Shown piece after piece: positions 32,077-42,652 of a DNA stretch of 64,000 nt. The DNA lies in NCBI GenBank assembly GCA_033239125.1, contig BSWB01000008.1:16646001-16710000 (forward strand). The letters are read 5' to 3'. This DNA comes from Fagopyrum homotropicum. Its lineage: Eukaryota > Streptophyta > Magnoliopsida > Caryophyllales > Polygonaceae. Positions within the stretch are counted from its first letter, which is position 1. Every line of letters begins with the position of its first letter. The notes beneath the pieces are model-generated. The model made no database searches, had not been told where the DNA came from, and worked only from the letters and a program-made list of their open reading frames with translations. A program made the translations under genes and the position numbers.

Positions 32077-33093
32077 CTAATAGTAGTGCCTCACATCTTT
32101 GAAGAACTTCTTCCTTTGGGCATATGACAAATCGGGAGGCACTTCCTCACACACAAGATAGTTCACAATGTCGGCATACCATGGCTCACTTCCTCTAGAC
32201 ACTTGGAACAAGCAGTCCTCCACCATTTGCAATTGCTCATCCCGGAATGAGTCATCAATCGGGATGTCATCTCTTTCAAGCTCTAACGGTGGGAGTCTAC
32301 TAAGGTGATCCGCCACGGAATTCTCGGACCCCTTCTTGTCCCGGATTTCCAAATCAAATTCTTGAAGAAGGAGGATCCACCGAATCAACCTAGGCTTGAC
32401 ATCCTTCTTGGTAAGGAGATAACGGATCGCAGCATGATCCGTATAAACAATGACCTTCGCTCCAACAAGATATGAGCGGAACTTCTCAAATGCATACACA
32501 ACCGCTAGCAATTCCTTCTCGGTGGTAGCATAATTGAGTTGGGCATCATCTAGCGTCTTGCTAGCATAATAGATGGCATGTGTGCGCCCATCCTTCCTTT
32601 GCCCCAAAACAGCCCCAACGGCTACATCACTTGCATCACACATGATCTCAAACGGTAAACTCCAATCCGGAGGTTGCATGATAGGTGCGGAGATCAAAGC
32701 GTTCTTCAACCTACAAAAAGCCTCAAGGCAATCCTTGGAGAAAAAAAACTCAACATCCTTCATTAGTAGGTTAGTAAGAGGCTTAGAAATCTTAGAGAAG
32801 TCTTTAATAAACCTCCGGTAAAAACCGGCATACCCTAGAAAGCTCCTTACCCCCTTCACCGAGGTAGGTGGTGGCAACTTCTCTATCGTTTCAATCTTGG
32901 CCCTATCAACCTCAATGCCACGGTTGGACACCAAGTGTCCCAACACAATACCTTCACTTACCATGAAGTGGCATTTTTCCCAATTTAAGACAAGGTTTGT
33001 CTCCTCACATCTTTTCAATACCAAAGACAAATTAGCTAGGCAATTATCAAAGAAAGATCCATAAACAGAAAAATCATCCATAAACACTTCCAT
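32077..33093 (-). CDS. pol: Athila-1 RT catalytic part and RNase H (338 residues open)
   Basis: It starts with the RT active site: FMDDFSVYG at residues 4-12 with both aspartates. The thumb (KCHFMVSEGIVLGHLVS, VRSFLGYAGFYRRFI) follows. RNase H is complete: MCDASDVAVGAVLGQ, TTEKELLAVVYAF, VYTDHAAIRYL and NSVADHLSRL supply the D-E-D-D residues. The end links to the integrase zinc domain (PWYADIVNYLV). It is continuous in frame with the next piece upstream, broken by TAA at 33106-33108, and ends at TAG 32077. Confidence 0.92.
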   Translation of the reverse strand: MEVFMDDFSVYGSFFDNCLANLSLVLKRCEETNLVLNWEKCHFMVSEGIVLGHLVSNRGIEVDRAKIETIEKLPPPTSVKGVRSFLGYAGFYRRFIKDFSKISKPLTNLLMKDVEFFFSKDCLEAFCRLKNALISAPIMQPPDWSLPFEIMCDASDVAVGAVLGQRKDGRTHAIYYASKTLDDAQLNYATTEKELLAVVYAFEKFRSYLVGAKVIVYTDHAAIRYLLTKKDVKPRLIRWILLLQEFDLEIRDKKGSENSVADHLSRLPPLELERDDIPIDDSFRDEQLQMVEDCLFQVSRGSEPWYADIVNYLVCEEVPPDLSYAQRKKFFKDVRHYY

Positions 33094-33105
33094 GATATTC
33101 TCAAT

Positions 33106-34542
33106 TTATTCCGAAAAGATAGCCATCATACACCTTTGGAAGGTGGCGGGTGCATTACACAACCCAAATGGCATTCTCCTATATGCAAAAGTTCCCCATG
33201 GACATGTAAATGTGGTTTTCTCTTGGTCATCGGGGTGGATAGGGATTTGGAAGAATCCACTATAGCCATCTAGGTAGAAAAAGTGAGAATGTTGAGCTAA
33301 CCTCTCTAGCATTTGGTCAATGAAAGGAAGGGGGAAGTGATCTTTCCTAGAGGCCATGTTAAACTTCCTATAGTCAATACACATCCTCCATCCCGTAACC
33401 GTCCTAGTTGGGATTAGTTCATTGTTTTCATTAGTCACTACGGTCATCCCACCCTTCTTAGGAACTACATGAACGGGACTAACCCACTTAGTATCCGAGA
33501 TAGGGTAGATGATTCCCGCATCTAGCAACTTAATGATCTCTTTCTTGACTACCTCTTTCATTATAGGATTCAATCTTCTTTGATGTTCAATAGAGGGTTT
33601 ATGGTTATCTTCCATCAATATCTTATGCATGCACAAATAAGGTTTTATGCCAACTAAATCATCAATAGTATAGCCAATGGCTTTCCTATGCAATCTTAGC
33701 TCATGCAACAACTTAGCAAGTTCATCATCATTCAAGCATGCATTCACAATCACCGGATATGTAGAATTATCACCAAGAAAAGCATACTTCAAATGAGAGG
33801 GGAGGGGTTTGAGTTCAAGTTTAGGAGGACCTTTATCGAGTGAAGACGATCCAAATAACGTTGGTTGAGATGAATCCAAAGCAAATGAAGGCTCTCCAAG
33901 GCTCCTTGAAGCTTGATCAACAACAAGGGCTGCTTCTGGGGAAACCACGGGCAAGTCCACGGTTTCAGGCACATCCACGGCCGTGGACTTTGCATGGCCT
34001 GCTCTTCGGAGCTCTCCTGAGAGTTCTACGGCCGTGGAACACCTTCCACGACCGTGGTTCCTACAGGTACTTAGCATACTCACGTGGTCTTCAATCTCAA
34101 CTCTTGTCTCCTTTTCTAATGCTTCTAAGGCCTTGATTTCTTCATTGCAAGCCTCCTCAACACCTTCCTCCATCAAGCTTAAACTAAGAACCTTCTCCAA
34201 GGGGTCCTTGATCAAGATCGAGCTCACAACTTCTCTAGACTCCTCTTGCTCGACTATGTTGAATACATCCTCATCAAGGGTTGGCCCTTTCATCATTGTG
34301 GACAACTTGAACTTGATATTCTCTTCTCCAATGTTGAAGGAGAGAATTCCATTCTTACAATCCACCAAGCATCCGGAAGTGACTAGGAAAGGTTTCCCTA
34401 AGATGATGGGAACCGGATAGTCCGCCGGACTGTCCAAGACAACAAAATCAATCGGCACAGAGAACTTTCCTAGTTGCACCGGAATGTCTTCTAAGATCCC
34501 AACCGGATGAGTAATAGAGTAGTCCGCCATGTAAAGGGTCAT
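33106..34542 (-). CDS. pol: Athila-1 protease C-terminal half, linker and RT palm/fingers
   Basis: The start continues the protease fold (VGILEDIPVQLGKF, PVPIILGKPFL). A linker of about 120 residues follows, in which two palindrome blocks are translated (around CRNHGRGRCSTAVELSG and CSTAVDV-like text, 33935-34065). RT then starts with KYAFLGDNSTYPVIV and shows HRKAIGYTIDDLVGI, INPI-type priming region (RRLNPIMKEVVKKEI), WVSPVHVVPKKGG, RMCIDYRKFN, PLPFIDQMLERL, YLDGYSGFFQIPI (first catalytic Asp) and MPFGLCNAPATFQRCM. The frame ends at TAA 33106, four codons before the next Met. A one-base frameshift near 34590 separates it from the protease active site. Confidence 0.92.
   Translation of the reverse strand: MTLYMADYSITHPVGILEDIPVQLGKFSVPIDFVVLDSPADYPVPIILGKPFLVTSGCLVDCKNGILSFNIGEENIKFKLSTMMKGPTLDEDVFNIVEQEESREVVSSILIKDPLEKVLSLSLMEEGVEEACNEEIKALEALEKETRVEIEDHVSMLSTCRNHGRGRCSTAVELSGELRRAGHAKSTAVDVPETVDLPVVSPEAALVVDQASRSLGEPSFALDSSQPTLFGSSSLDKGPPKLELKPLPSHLKYAFLGDNSTYPVIVNACLNDDELAKLLHELRLHRKAIGYTIDDLVGIKPYLCMHKILMEDNHKPSIEHQRRLNPIMKEVVKKEIIKLLDAGIIYPISDTKWVSPVHVVPKKGGMTVVTNENNELIPTRTVTGWRMCIDYRKFNMASRKDHFPLPFIDQMLERLAQHSHFFYLDGYSGFFQIPIHPDDQEKTTFTCPWGTFAYRRMPFGLCNAPATFQRCMMAIFSE
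33935..34065. repeat. CCACGGCCGTGG blocks inside the Athila-1 pol linker
   Basis: Cores at 33975-33986 (perfect), 34026-34037 (CTACGG...) and 34046-34057 (CCACGACCGTGG), with half-sites at 33943 and 33957. They lie in translated sequence between protease and RT. Confidence 0.93.
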
Positions 34543-34562
34543 CTTGACCGGTTTAGGCTCTC

Positions 34563-36692
34563 CTAGCCCAACCTTGTTGCAAAGTGCAGCGGTATGATGC
34601 TCACACTTGCCCCAAGATCACAAAGGGCTTCATACTTCACTTCTCCCACTCCGATTGGTACACAAAAAGATCCCGGATCTCTTAGCTTAGGAAGCATCTC
34701 CTCCTTCATTGTTTGGATCAATTCCGAGGACCTCTTAGTCATCCTTACTTCCCCATACTCCTCCAACTTCCTTTTGTTGGAGAGTATTTCCTTCAAGAAC
34801 TTGCCATATGCCGGCATACCTAAGATAGCATCCATGAACGGAATGTTAATATGCAATTTAGACATAAGTTCAAGGAATTTACCAAAGTGTTTGTCCAAGC
34901 GAGCCCTTGCTCGTGATTGAGGGAACGGTAGTGGTGGTTTGTATGGAGGTGGCGCCACATAAGTTGGCTCATCATCCTTGCTCTTGCCCCCATCTTTTTG
35001 CAAAGTCTCTTCCTCTATCACCACTTGCTTTCCCTTAGCATTCTCCTTGGGCAAAGGATCCTTCATATTCAACCCACTCCTCATTGTAATGGCCAACACT
35101 TGGCCTCTTGGGTTGTCTTCGGTTCTTCCGGGAAGCTTTCCCGGATCTCTATGAGCTTCACCCGCCTTTTGGAACACTTGTGCTTCCAACACCTTTTGAG
35201 CCTTAGAAATGGAAGTCACCGTGCTCTCAAGACCACTCAACCTTCCAAGCAATTGCTCAAACATCATCTCGGTTCTATCCTTTGGAGGTTGAGTAAATCC
35301 GGGTGGAGGTTCTTGTGAAGCCTTTGGTGGTGGAGTTGCGCTTGTGGAAGCGGGAGGGTTCAAGGCTCCATCCGGGTTAGAATAGGAAAACCCGGGATGG
35401 TTGTGGTTAGGCCGGTAATTGTTGAATTGCCGATTGTTGTTGAAGTTCCTTGGGCCTTGATAGTTGTTGTAGTTGCCCCTTCCCATGTAGTTCACATCTT
35501 CCTCCATGGAAGATAAGTTTGCTTGCACTTGCACTTGAGGGGTTGCTTGGTTCTTCAAAGTCGTAGCACACAACTCCCTCAAAGACTTTAGCTTGTTGTT
35601 GATGGTGTCAAGCTTGAAATTTCTCATGGTGACTTCACTCACCTCATATGCTCCCGCCTTTCTCCCTTCACTCTTCCTATGGGAGTACTTCTCAATCACT
35701 AAAGCTTGTTTCTCTACGAACTCCCAAGCTTCATCCACATGCTTTTCCATAAAAGTCCCACCGGAAAGAGATTGAAGCTTGAATTGGTTATCTTCATTAA
35801 GTCCTTTGAAGTAGATCTCCAATAGCTCAATTTTTGGTATACCATGGTATGGACAATCTAGGAGAAGATCTTTGAATCTCTCCCAAGACTTGAATAAACT
35901 CTCTCTATCCTTCATCACAAAGGCATTGATCTTCCCTCTTAACTCGGTAGTCTTGGAAGGTGGGAAGAACTTAGTCAAAAACTCGGTTGTCATCTCCTCC
36001 CAAGTACTCACTCGCCCTTGTGGAATAGATTGATACCAAGCCAAGGCCTTGTCCTTAAGAGAGAAGGAGAAAGCCCTAAGCTTATGGTTGTTGTTCTCCA
36101 ATCTAGGCGGTCTAAGAGTCTCCATCAAGATCTCATAGTTCATCAAGTGTTCATGAGAAGACTCTCCTTCCATCCCTCCAAATTGATTATGCCGGATCAT
36201 TTGTAGAACTTGAGGGCGGAGTTCATAATCATGGGTTGCGGGATCTCCTAAGTTCACACCCGGGCGGTGTGCTCTTTGTGCCGGATCCATACGTTGCCCT
36301 AACGTTTGTGGCTCTCCAATGGCAATGGGCACAACCCGTATATTAACCGCCTCCGGTTGCGGTTGTGGTGGTGGTGGAGGTTGTTGACGATTAAGCTCGA
36401 CTTGGACAAGTGCTTGCCTAATCTCTTCAATCTCCCTCCTAGTTTCCTCTTGCCTCTCATTGGAAAGTCTCCTTTCATTCTTCAAAGCTTCATCCCTTAT
36501 CCTAATTTGCTCTAAAGCCTCATCCAATTCAGCTTGGAGATCTCTTCCGGCCATCTTTTTTCCCTTTTTAATGCTCTTGGATCTAGATCTAAGGGTTTTC
36601 TCCGGTTCGGGATCGAATGGAGCTAAATCCTTGCCACGACATCTTCGCATACACCTAAAGAGTGAGAGATGTCCTGAAAAGCAAAGACACAA
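34563..36692 (-). CDS. gag: Athila-1 gag and protease active site (up to 709 residues)
   Basis: The likely start is an internal Met (MRRCRGKDLAPFDPEPEKT), since Athila-3 has the same leader wording. An N-terminal coiled coil (AELDEALEQIRIRDEALKNE through RREIEEIRQALV) is followed by a proline-rich patch and the capsid domain (LRPQVLQMIRHNQFGG, KALAWYQSIPQGRVSTWEEM, FLTKFFPPSKT, SWERFKDLLLDCPYHGIP, ELLEIYFKGL). An Asn/Gly/Arg-rich tail replaces a zinc knuckle. The protease region begins near residue 590 (RARARLDKHFGKFLELM), and its active site reads CDLGASVSIIP (D-L-G). A one-base loss just after it moves the frame, giving TAG at 34563. Confidence 0.92.
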   Translation of the reverse strand: MCLCFSGHLSLFRCMRRCRGKDLAPFDPEPEKTLRSRSKSIKKGKKMAGRDLQAELDEALEQIRIRDEALKNERRLSNERQEETRREIEEIRQALVQVELNRQQPPPPPQPQPEAVNIRVVPIAIGEPQTLGQRMDPAQRAHRPGVNLGDPATHDYELRPQVLQMIRHNQFGGMEGESSHEHLMNYEILMETLRPPRLENNNHKLRAFSFSLKDKALAWYQSIPQGRVSTWEEMTTEFLTKFFPPSKTTELRGKINAFVMKDRESLFKSWERFKDLLLDCPYHGIPKIELLEIYFKGLNEDNQFKLQSLSGGTFMEKHVDEAWEFVEKQALVIEKYSHRKSEGRKAGAYEVSEVTMRNFKLDTINNKLKSLRELCATTLKNQATPQVQVQANLSSMEEDVNYMGRGNYNNYQGPRNFNNNRQFNNYRPNHNHPGFSYSNPDGALNPPASTSATPPPKASQEPPPGFTQPPKDRTEMMFEQLLGRLSGLESTVTSISKAQKVLEAQVFQKAGEAHRDPGKLPGRTEDNPRGQVLAITMRSGLNMKDPLPKENAKGKQVVIEEETLQKDGGKSKDDEPTYVAPPPYKPPLPFPQSRARARLDKHFGKFLELMSKLHINIPFMDAILGMPAYGKFLKEILSNKRKLEEYGEVRMTKRSSELIQTMKEEMLPKLRDPGSFCVPIGVGEVKYEALCDLGASVSIIPLHFATRLG

Positions 36693-36766
36693 ACCAAAAA
36701 GAGATCAAAAGCAACAAGAAAGACCTACACTACAAACAATCACAAAATGACTCAATCTTAACCTAG

Positions 36767-36784
36767 TCCCCGGCAACGGCGCCA
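36767..36784 (-). promoter_or_regulatory. Primer-binding site, tRNA-Asp (Athila-1)
   Basis: The plus strand reads TCCCCGGCAACGGCGCCA, identical to the 3' end of plant tRNA-Asp(GTC), so the minus-strand genome pairs with it. It lies six bases from the LTR. Confidence 0.9.
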
Positions 36785-36790
36785 AAAACT

Positions 36791-38620
36791 TGTTACGCTA
36801 AGAACGTGTGCACGCAATAAGCTTTAAATTTATAACTCGTTATATTTCTCCTAACTCCTAGCGAACCCGCAGTGTACGGGACGTTTATAGTAGGGATAGT
36901 ATTCCGAGGTCGAACATAAAGACTGAGGTGAGATTGATTCGATTAGTGATTAAGTTTAGTGAAGATCTAGGCTTAAGAAAAGAGAAAGAAATAAAGAAAT
37001 GAAAATCTCAATGTTTTTGGTTGGTTTTTAGGTGATCAATCAAGGATCACAAATCATGCAAAGTGAACAATCAACTAAGCTAACAACACGAATAAACAAG
37101 CAAATAAGAGATAGGCAATCAAAGAGAGAAAAAGCGGATTCTAGGGGTTGGAAATTCCGGTTATGGCATAGGACTCAAGCTATCTAGTCATTCCTTGGAT
37201 TAACTACAATATGTTGGGAGTGAGTGTTTCTAGATTGGGATCAATCACCGGGTAGGTCTCATGGTCCACTAGTCCGTTCCTAAGGTCCCATCACCGGGTA
37301 AGTCTCAAAGAGCCTAAGGAATGAAATTCTACACAAACCGGATTGTCACCTAGGGATCTAACCTATCCTCACCGGGTATGTCTCGGAAGGGTAAGTCCTA
37401 AACAACTATCCTAGCACACTTAGTCCAATGGAGGCTTATGAGGCTCACCACTACCTAGAGTTTATCATCTTTGGAATCTAAGAGCAAGAATCACTGGGTA
37501 GGTCTCTTCTAACACTTAGTTGCTAACACTAGGTCACCCTATGATAGATTTAACTCAACAAACACTACGATTTCAACATTCTAACAATCTAGAACTTAGA
37601 TCCATCAAATGAAACGAACCAGGCAAACCACGGGCTGTTCTACCACTTCCACGGCCGTGGACTGGCAAGAACAAACCGTGGACTACAACAGTGACTTTGT
37701 TCGAGCAAATGAATCATCCAAGGGTAAATCTAAGTCCATCCTATCATAGTCCTAGCCATAACCATTCTTTCCTTACCCTAGAATCGCATCTATTTAGCCT
37801 ACAACATACATCATCACAATCGAAATCATCAAACATAAAATCATGGCTTCCATTTGCAAGATAATGAAGAGAAAGAGATGAACAAGTGAAGCAATAAAAA
37901 CCAAGCTGAAAATGAGATTAGAAAAACTCACAACCCTTCAAAAGAAGGTTTAATCGATTCTTACAACTCTAGAAATCGATTCCGAAAATCTTCACTACAA
38001 AACTTATCCAAGACTAGCAATGGTGTGTTCTTCTTTTCTTCTCCAATGGAGCTTCCTCCTCCTCCAATGGTAGCTTCTCCCAAGGGAATCTTCTTGTTGA
38101 GAGTATGGGAGAGAATGTGGATTTGATTGGATGATGGGGAATTCAAAGATGCCTTCTCTCAGCCTTGCAAGACCACTTTTATACTACAACCTTGCTAGAG
38201 TTAGCCATGAGATCGTGGCACAGCTATCACAACCGCTTGGCAAAAACCACGGTTGGTTTCCACGGCCGTGGTCCCTCTAGTGACCGTGGTTTTGGTGTTC
38301 CTGCACTATATAGATCATCAAGCCACGATTTGGTGCATGGCATGCATCAACAAGGTCCCATGGGTCTTCCTTAGCCTCTAGCTTGCATCCTAATGAGTCC
38401 GAGGGTGTGTCATCTTGATGAACGATCCTCAAACGTATCGTTTAAGCTCCTAAATCTCCCAAAATACCTACAAAGCAATGCAAAAGTCCGTGTAGACGTC
38501 TATCTCGACAAAATACGTGAATTGAGTGCAAACGTCGTGAACTAGTGCTAAACCATGTATGAATGAGTGAGGAATCTATCTAAATAAGTGTCTAATCCTA
38601 AGTCATAAATCGTGTTATCA
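36791..38620 (-). mobile_element. Athila-1 5' LTR (1830 bp)
   Basis: It duplicates 27409-29223 and keeps the 15 bp lost there (near 37375-37390). It contains the array at 37247-37507 and palindrome blocks at 37627-37682 and 38247-38292. Confidence 0.95.
37247..37507 (-). repeat. Four-copy ACCGGGTAAGTCTCA array, Athila-1 5' LTR
   Basis: Copies start at 37247, 37293, 37371 and 37493: steps 46, 78 and 122. Confidence 0.9.
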
Positions 38621-38720
38621 CTTATTACCTAAAATATAGCACACAATACAAAACACAAAAACACACAAAAACAAAAACAAAAACAAAAGCAAAAACGAAA
38701 GAGAAAAGGGAAAGAGTTGT

Positions 38721-38783
38721 TACCCTTGGGTTGCCTCCCAAGAAGCACTTCTTTTAGGTCATTAGCTTGACCAAACTCCGTGG
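38721..38783 (-). other. Conserved post-pol block (Athila-2)
   Basis: CCTTGGGTTGCCTCCCAAGA and AGGTCATTAGCTTGACC occur though this element has no pol. A CAAAAA-rich patch (38650-38700) precedes it, as in Athila-1. Confidence 0.8.
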
Positions 38784-38984
38784 ATGTGTCAATCCATCTC
38801 AAATACCATGGTTTTCTTGAGGAGTCCAAGTAACCATCTCTTTCCGGCATCCATGATGACAAGCACGGGCTACTTGATGCCCAAATATACCTTAAGTTCT
38901 CTCTTCACCGGTGAGTAGTAGACTCCTTTATCATCGCTTCCTTGATGATAGTATGGAGTTGCAACCATAGTTGTCACCCCATAC

Positions 38985-40018
38985 TTATAGTTGGTACTCC
39001 GCGGTCACACCGGAGAAATACTTGCCATCCTCATCCTCTATGATCCGAAGAAAGCCGATTCTTGGAAAGAATTCTTCATTGAAGTGCTTCATAACCATCA
39101 TGGATCCATCATGCTTGCCTCCTTCATTCCACATGGGAGACTCCTTAGGAAAGAGACTCCAATCTTCGTGTGTACTCAGGGCCAGAAAGAAAGGATTGGA
39201 AGGAGTTGAAGTTAACTTAGGGCTTTCTGCACAAAACCACGGGAAAAAATCAGAAACCACGGGCGTGGTTTGGTCCTCTAGACCGTGGTTCTGGCATAAT
39301 TTGGCTACGACATGGTTTTCCACGGGTAGAAAATAAGAAATCACGGGCGTGGTTTTGCCCTCTGGGCCGTGGTTTTGCCAGTTATCTTCCTCCCTCGTGA
39401 GCTCTTCAAGTGTGGTTTCGGGGTTGATGGCAATGATGTCCAGGGGTGAGAGTACTTCATTGCACTCCTCCAAAGGTGAAGGAGGTGGAGGTAATCCTTG
39501 AAGGATGGTAGGATCTCCTAGCATAAGAGCATGCCTAATCTCCTCAATCTCCCTCCTCATTTGTTCTTCTCTCTCGAAATTCAATCTTCTTGCATCCTTC
39601 AGGGCCAAATCCCTTAGCCTCACTTGCTCCCGAGCTTCATTAAACTCTTCTTCAAGGATTCTAATGGTCATAGTTTAATCTGGCACTTCTTTGAACTCCT
39701 CATGGTGAAACTCTTCTTGTCGTAACACTTCCACTTCAAGCTCCATGTGGGAACTCGAAAGGGAAGCAAAGTTACTCTCTAGATCATCCATCTTCCTCAA
39801 CATTTCTTCTAGCATTGATTCCAATCGGTCATCGTGAGGTTTATGGTGAGGTTCGGCATGAGGCTTAATAGTCATGTGAGCTTGATCATGAGACTCATGA
39901 TAGGCATTAAACTCCTCCCAATACTAAAACTCATCATGAAGAGGTCTCGATCTTGGTTTTCCATCCACTCCTCATACTCCATGTTGTCAAGGTTGTCTTG
40001 GAAGTGCAATCCGTCCAT
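38985..40018 (-). pseudogene. Athila-2 gag stub with coiled coil
   Basis: The frame probably opens at ATG 40018 (MDGLHFQDNLDNMEYEEW), shifts by one base near 39925 and continues through a His/Glu-rich part to TAA at 39675. It resumes in frame from 39671 for 228 codons. The segment EQVRLRDLALKDARRLNF... REEQMRREIEEIRHALM is plainly homologous to the gag coiled coil of Athila-1 (EQIRIRDEALKNERRLSN). Capsid, protease and all pol domains are absent. The later part carries palindrome blocks in translation (39230-39380) and an unmatched tail. Role unknown; it may be the remains of a small protein kept by a non-autonomous family. Confidence 0.75.
39230..39380. repeat. CCACGGGCGTGG blocks in the Athila-2 stub
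   Basis: Cores at 39257-39268 (CCACGGGCGTGG) and 39341-39352 (TCACGGGCGTGG), each followed by a CCGTGG half-site (39289 and 39368 region) and preceded by CCACGGG. Confidence 0.9.
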
Positions 40019-40068
40019 GGCAAAAGCACTATGAACAATCAAAAGTAGATGACTTAATCTAGACCTAG

Positions 40069-40086
40069 TCCCTGGCAACGGCGCCA
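40069..40086 (-). promoter_or_regulatory. Primer-binding site, tRNA-Asp (Athila-2)
   Basis: TCCCTGGCAACGGCGCCA on the plus strand differs by one base from tRNA-Asp; six bases separate it from the LTR at 40093. Confidence 0.88.
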
Positions 40087-40092
40087 AAAACT

Positions 40093-41212
40093 TGTTACGT
40101 TAGAGATATACGACAAAAATCCAAGGCAAGAGTGCCTAGAACTCGTTCGCCCAAAACGTGCACACACAAAGTCTTAAATTTATAACTCGATCTAAAATCC
40201 TAAACTACCTAGCGAAACCCGCAGTGTACGGATCGTTATGTAGGAAGGAAAGTATTCCGAGGTCGACCACAAGGACTGAAGCGAAACCAAAGTGCAAATC
40301 TAGACTAAGATGAGATGAGGAATAAAGAAAGTGCAAAACACAATATTTTTGGTTGGTTTTGGGTGATCAACAAGGATCACAAATAGATCAACACCAACAA
40401 GCAAACAACACAACAAACACGAGGATAGGTGATAAGAGGTTAGAAATGTGGATTCTAGAGATTCGGAATTCCGATTATGACAATGGACTCATGCTTCTAA
40501 TGATCAAAGGAAAGTTGTGGTTATTCGGAGTTGGGTGTTTCTATAATGGGAGCAATTACCGGGTAAGTCTCATGCTCCACTAGTCTCACACCTAAGGTCA
40601 TATTACCGGGTAAGTCTCAAGGAACCTAAGGACGGGAATTCTACACAATCCGGCCACTATCTAAGGGTCAAACCCCTCCTTACCGGCCACTACCTAGCAC
40701 ACTCAATCCAATAGCGGCTTTTTTGGCTCACTACTACCTAAAGTTCATCATCTTATGTATCTAAGAGAGGAAATTACCGGGCAAGTCTCATTCCTCAATA
40801 AGGTTGCTAACATTAGGTCACCCTAAGCTAGATTAGGTTCAACAAACACTAGGATTTCAACACATCTACATCCTAACATCCACATTTATCAATATATGTA
40901 TAACAAAATAAAACCACGGGTGGATCATGGAAACCACGGCCGTGGAAACATGAAGAACATGCCGTGGTTTGGGTCTGAGTTTGGGTTTTGAACACAAATC
41001 CATCGTAAGCTAACATGTAAGTCCATACAATCATAGTCCAAAGCATAAACATCATTCCTTCACCCTAGAATCGCATCTACTCAGCCAACAACATACATTT
41101 CTAGATCAAATTTCATAAATAAAGCATGCTTGCAAGTCATGGCTAGATAATGAAGAATAAACCAAAGAAAAGACATTACAAGCTTGAATAGAAGTTACCA
41201 AGTCTTACAAAG
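40093..41212 (-). mobile_element. Athila-2 5' LTR, left part
   Basis: It starts TGTTACGTTAGAG and matches 24168-25320. It is interrupted after CTTACAAAG by Athila-3 and resumes at 52411. It contains a perfect CCACGGCCGTGG core at 40934-40945 and the repeat array. Confidence 0.92.
40558..40790 (-). repeat. Four-copy array, Athila-2 5' LTR
   Basis: Copies start at 40558, 40605, 40682 (truncated ACCGG, next to a deletion) and 40776 (ACCGGGCAAG). Confidence 0.85.
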
Positions 41213-41555
41213 TGTTCGCTCCAAACGGTGTGTGCAAGCTTTAAATTTATAACCCTAGACTTAAGCTTAAAACAAGGATGCGAACCCGCAGTGTACGGGT
41301 CAATCGTAGTAAAAAGCAAGAAATTCCAGGGGTCGATCACAGGGACTCGGTGAAACAAAGTCAGTAACGGTAAGCTTCGTGAATACTAACCACAAAGAGC
41401 AATTAACACAATCAAAGATGAATAAGAAGTCAATAAGCAAACATGCAATTCTAGGGATTAAAGCATCTAGTTGTGGTTCCAACTCAAGATCTAAAGATAA
41501 GCGGACAAAGCTGAGATTTTTGCAAGGGGAAGGTGTTACTAAAGTGGAGTAGATC

Positions 41556-41814
41556 ACCGGGTAAGTCTCACTACTCACTAATCCAAAACCGTAACTCCTA
41601 TTACCGGGTAAGTCTCAAGGAATTAAGATAAAGAACTATTACCTCAAACTAACACACCATCTAAGGGAATAGAATCAACCTTTACCGGGTAAGTCTCAGG
41701 CTAACTCACAAAGATGGGATGGAAGCACACTCAAACCCCAATAAAGGATAAACCTTTATTACCTACACTTATGATCGTTGGTACACAAACTAAGGAATTA
41801 CCGGGTAAGTCTCA
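41556..41814 (-). repeat. Four-copy ACCGGGTAAGTCTCA array, Athila-3 3' LTR
   Basis: Copies start at 41556, 41603, 41684 and 41800: steps 47, 81 and 116, all with the intact core. Confidence 0.93.
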
Positions 41815-42585
41815 TCCTAAGCTTGCTTTGAACCAGGAAAGGTGTAATAAGAATAGGATTTGGCGAACTCTAACACTTAACTCTCAGTTTAGGATCAGAC
41901 AAGTCACCTCGGTCAGACGAATTCCACCCCGGCCGAGATGTTCATCGACTGAACGAGATGCTTAGGGTTAAGGTTAAAGACTTGAACTTTCAGGGTCCTA
42001 CTGGAATCTAAGATTATTCTATCATTGTTTTTCCCACAACCTTCAGCCAATCACCCTAGAATCACACAAGGAAATTAGCCACTCATCATCATTATGAAAG
42101 TATTAAATATATGGAAAGAAGGTGAATATTTGAACAAGAAGAATTTAATGAAAAAGACTTCAATAACTGAATCAAATATCACAACAAAAGCGTTCCTTGG
42201 ATAGCAAGCCAACAAGACAAGACAACGAGTGAGGGAATTAAAGACAATCTTACAAAACCCTCCAAAAAGCTATAAAAGCTATGATCTTCAATCTTCCTTC
42301 AACCTTCAAAAAGGTTCTTCGAAACTCCCAACTGGAGTACGGCTGCTGCGTGCTATAAACCCTGATCGACGGTATAGCGTGATCATGGATTTGTGGAAAT
42401 CTAACCCTTTTTATAGGAAAATAACCCTCCAAAGATAAAATATCTTAGAAAGATCTTTTCCCATAAAAATAGGTAAAATATAAGATCTTCTTCCTTCCAG
42501 GAGCCAAGCCCAAAAATATAAGATCACCTTCCAAAGATAAAAGATCTCAGCCAAGAATAAAATATTCTCGCCGCGTCCTAGGTGT

Positions 42586-42652
42586 TCGCCTCGGTCGAGT
42601 CGGCGTCTCTGGATCACCTCGGTCGAGATGAATCTCTGGTTAACCGAGGTGA
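42586..42652. repeat. CCTCGGTCGAG palindrome block, Athila-3 3' LTR
   Basis: CCTCGGTCGAG at 42589-42599 and 42618-42628, then the half-site ACCGAGGTGAG. The 5' LTR copy is at 52034-52098. Confidence 0.93.

Larger units (their letters stand above)
27409..38620 (-). mobile_element. Athila-1: near-complete Athila-like element, 11.2 kb
   Basis: LTRs of 1815 and 1830 bp lie at 27409-29223 and 36791-38620, and CTTAT is duplicated at 27404-27408 and 38621-38625. Between them on the minus strand are the tRNA-Asp primer site, gag plus protease, RT, RNase H, integrase, a conserved post-pol block and a 1.7-kb noncoding 3' region. No env-position ORF is present. The coding lesions seen are one frameshift in protease (near 34590), TAA in RT (33106) and TAG before integrase (32077). 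It is inserted in the noncoding interior of Athila-2. Confidence 0.95.

Noticed and set aside
33840..34420. Plus-strand ORFs of 98 and 145 codons opposite pol
   Set aside because: They are antisense shadows of the Athila-1 pol frame, which has clear domains.
38165..38374. 69-codon ORF also present at 28768-28977
   Set aside because: It is repeated only because both LTRs contain it; no recognised family.
42229..42438. 69-codon ORF identical at 51674-51883
   Set aside because: LTR duplicate in Athila-3; no motif, no evidence of coding.
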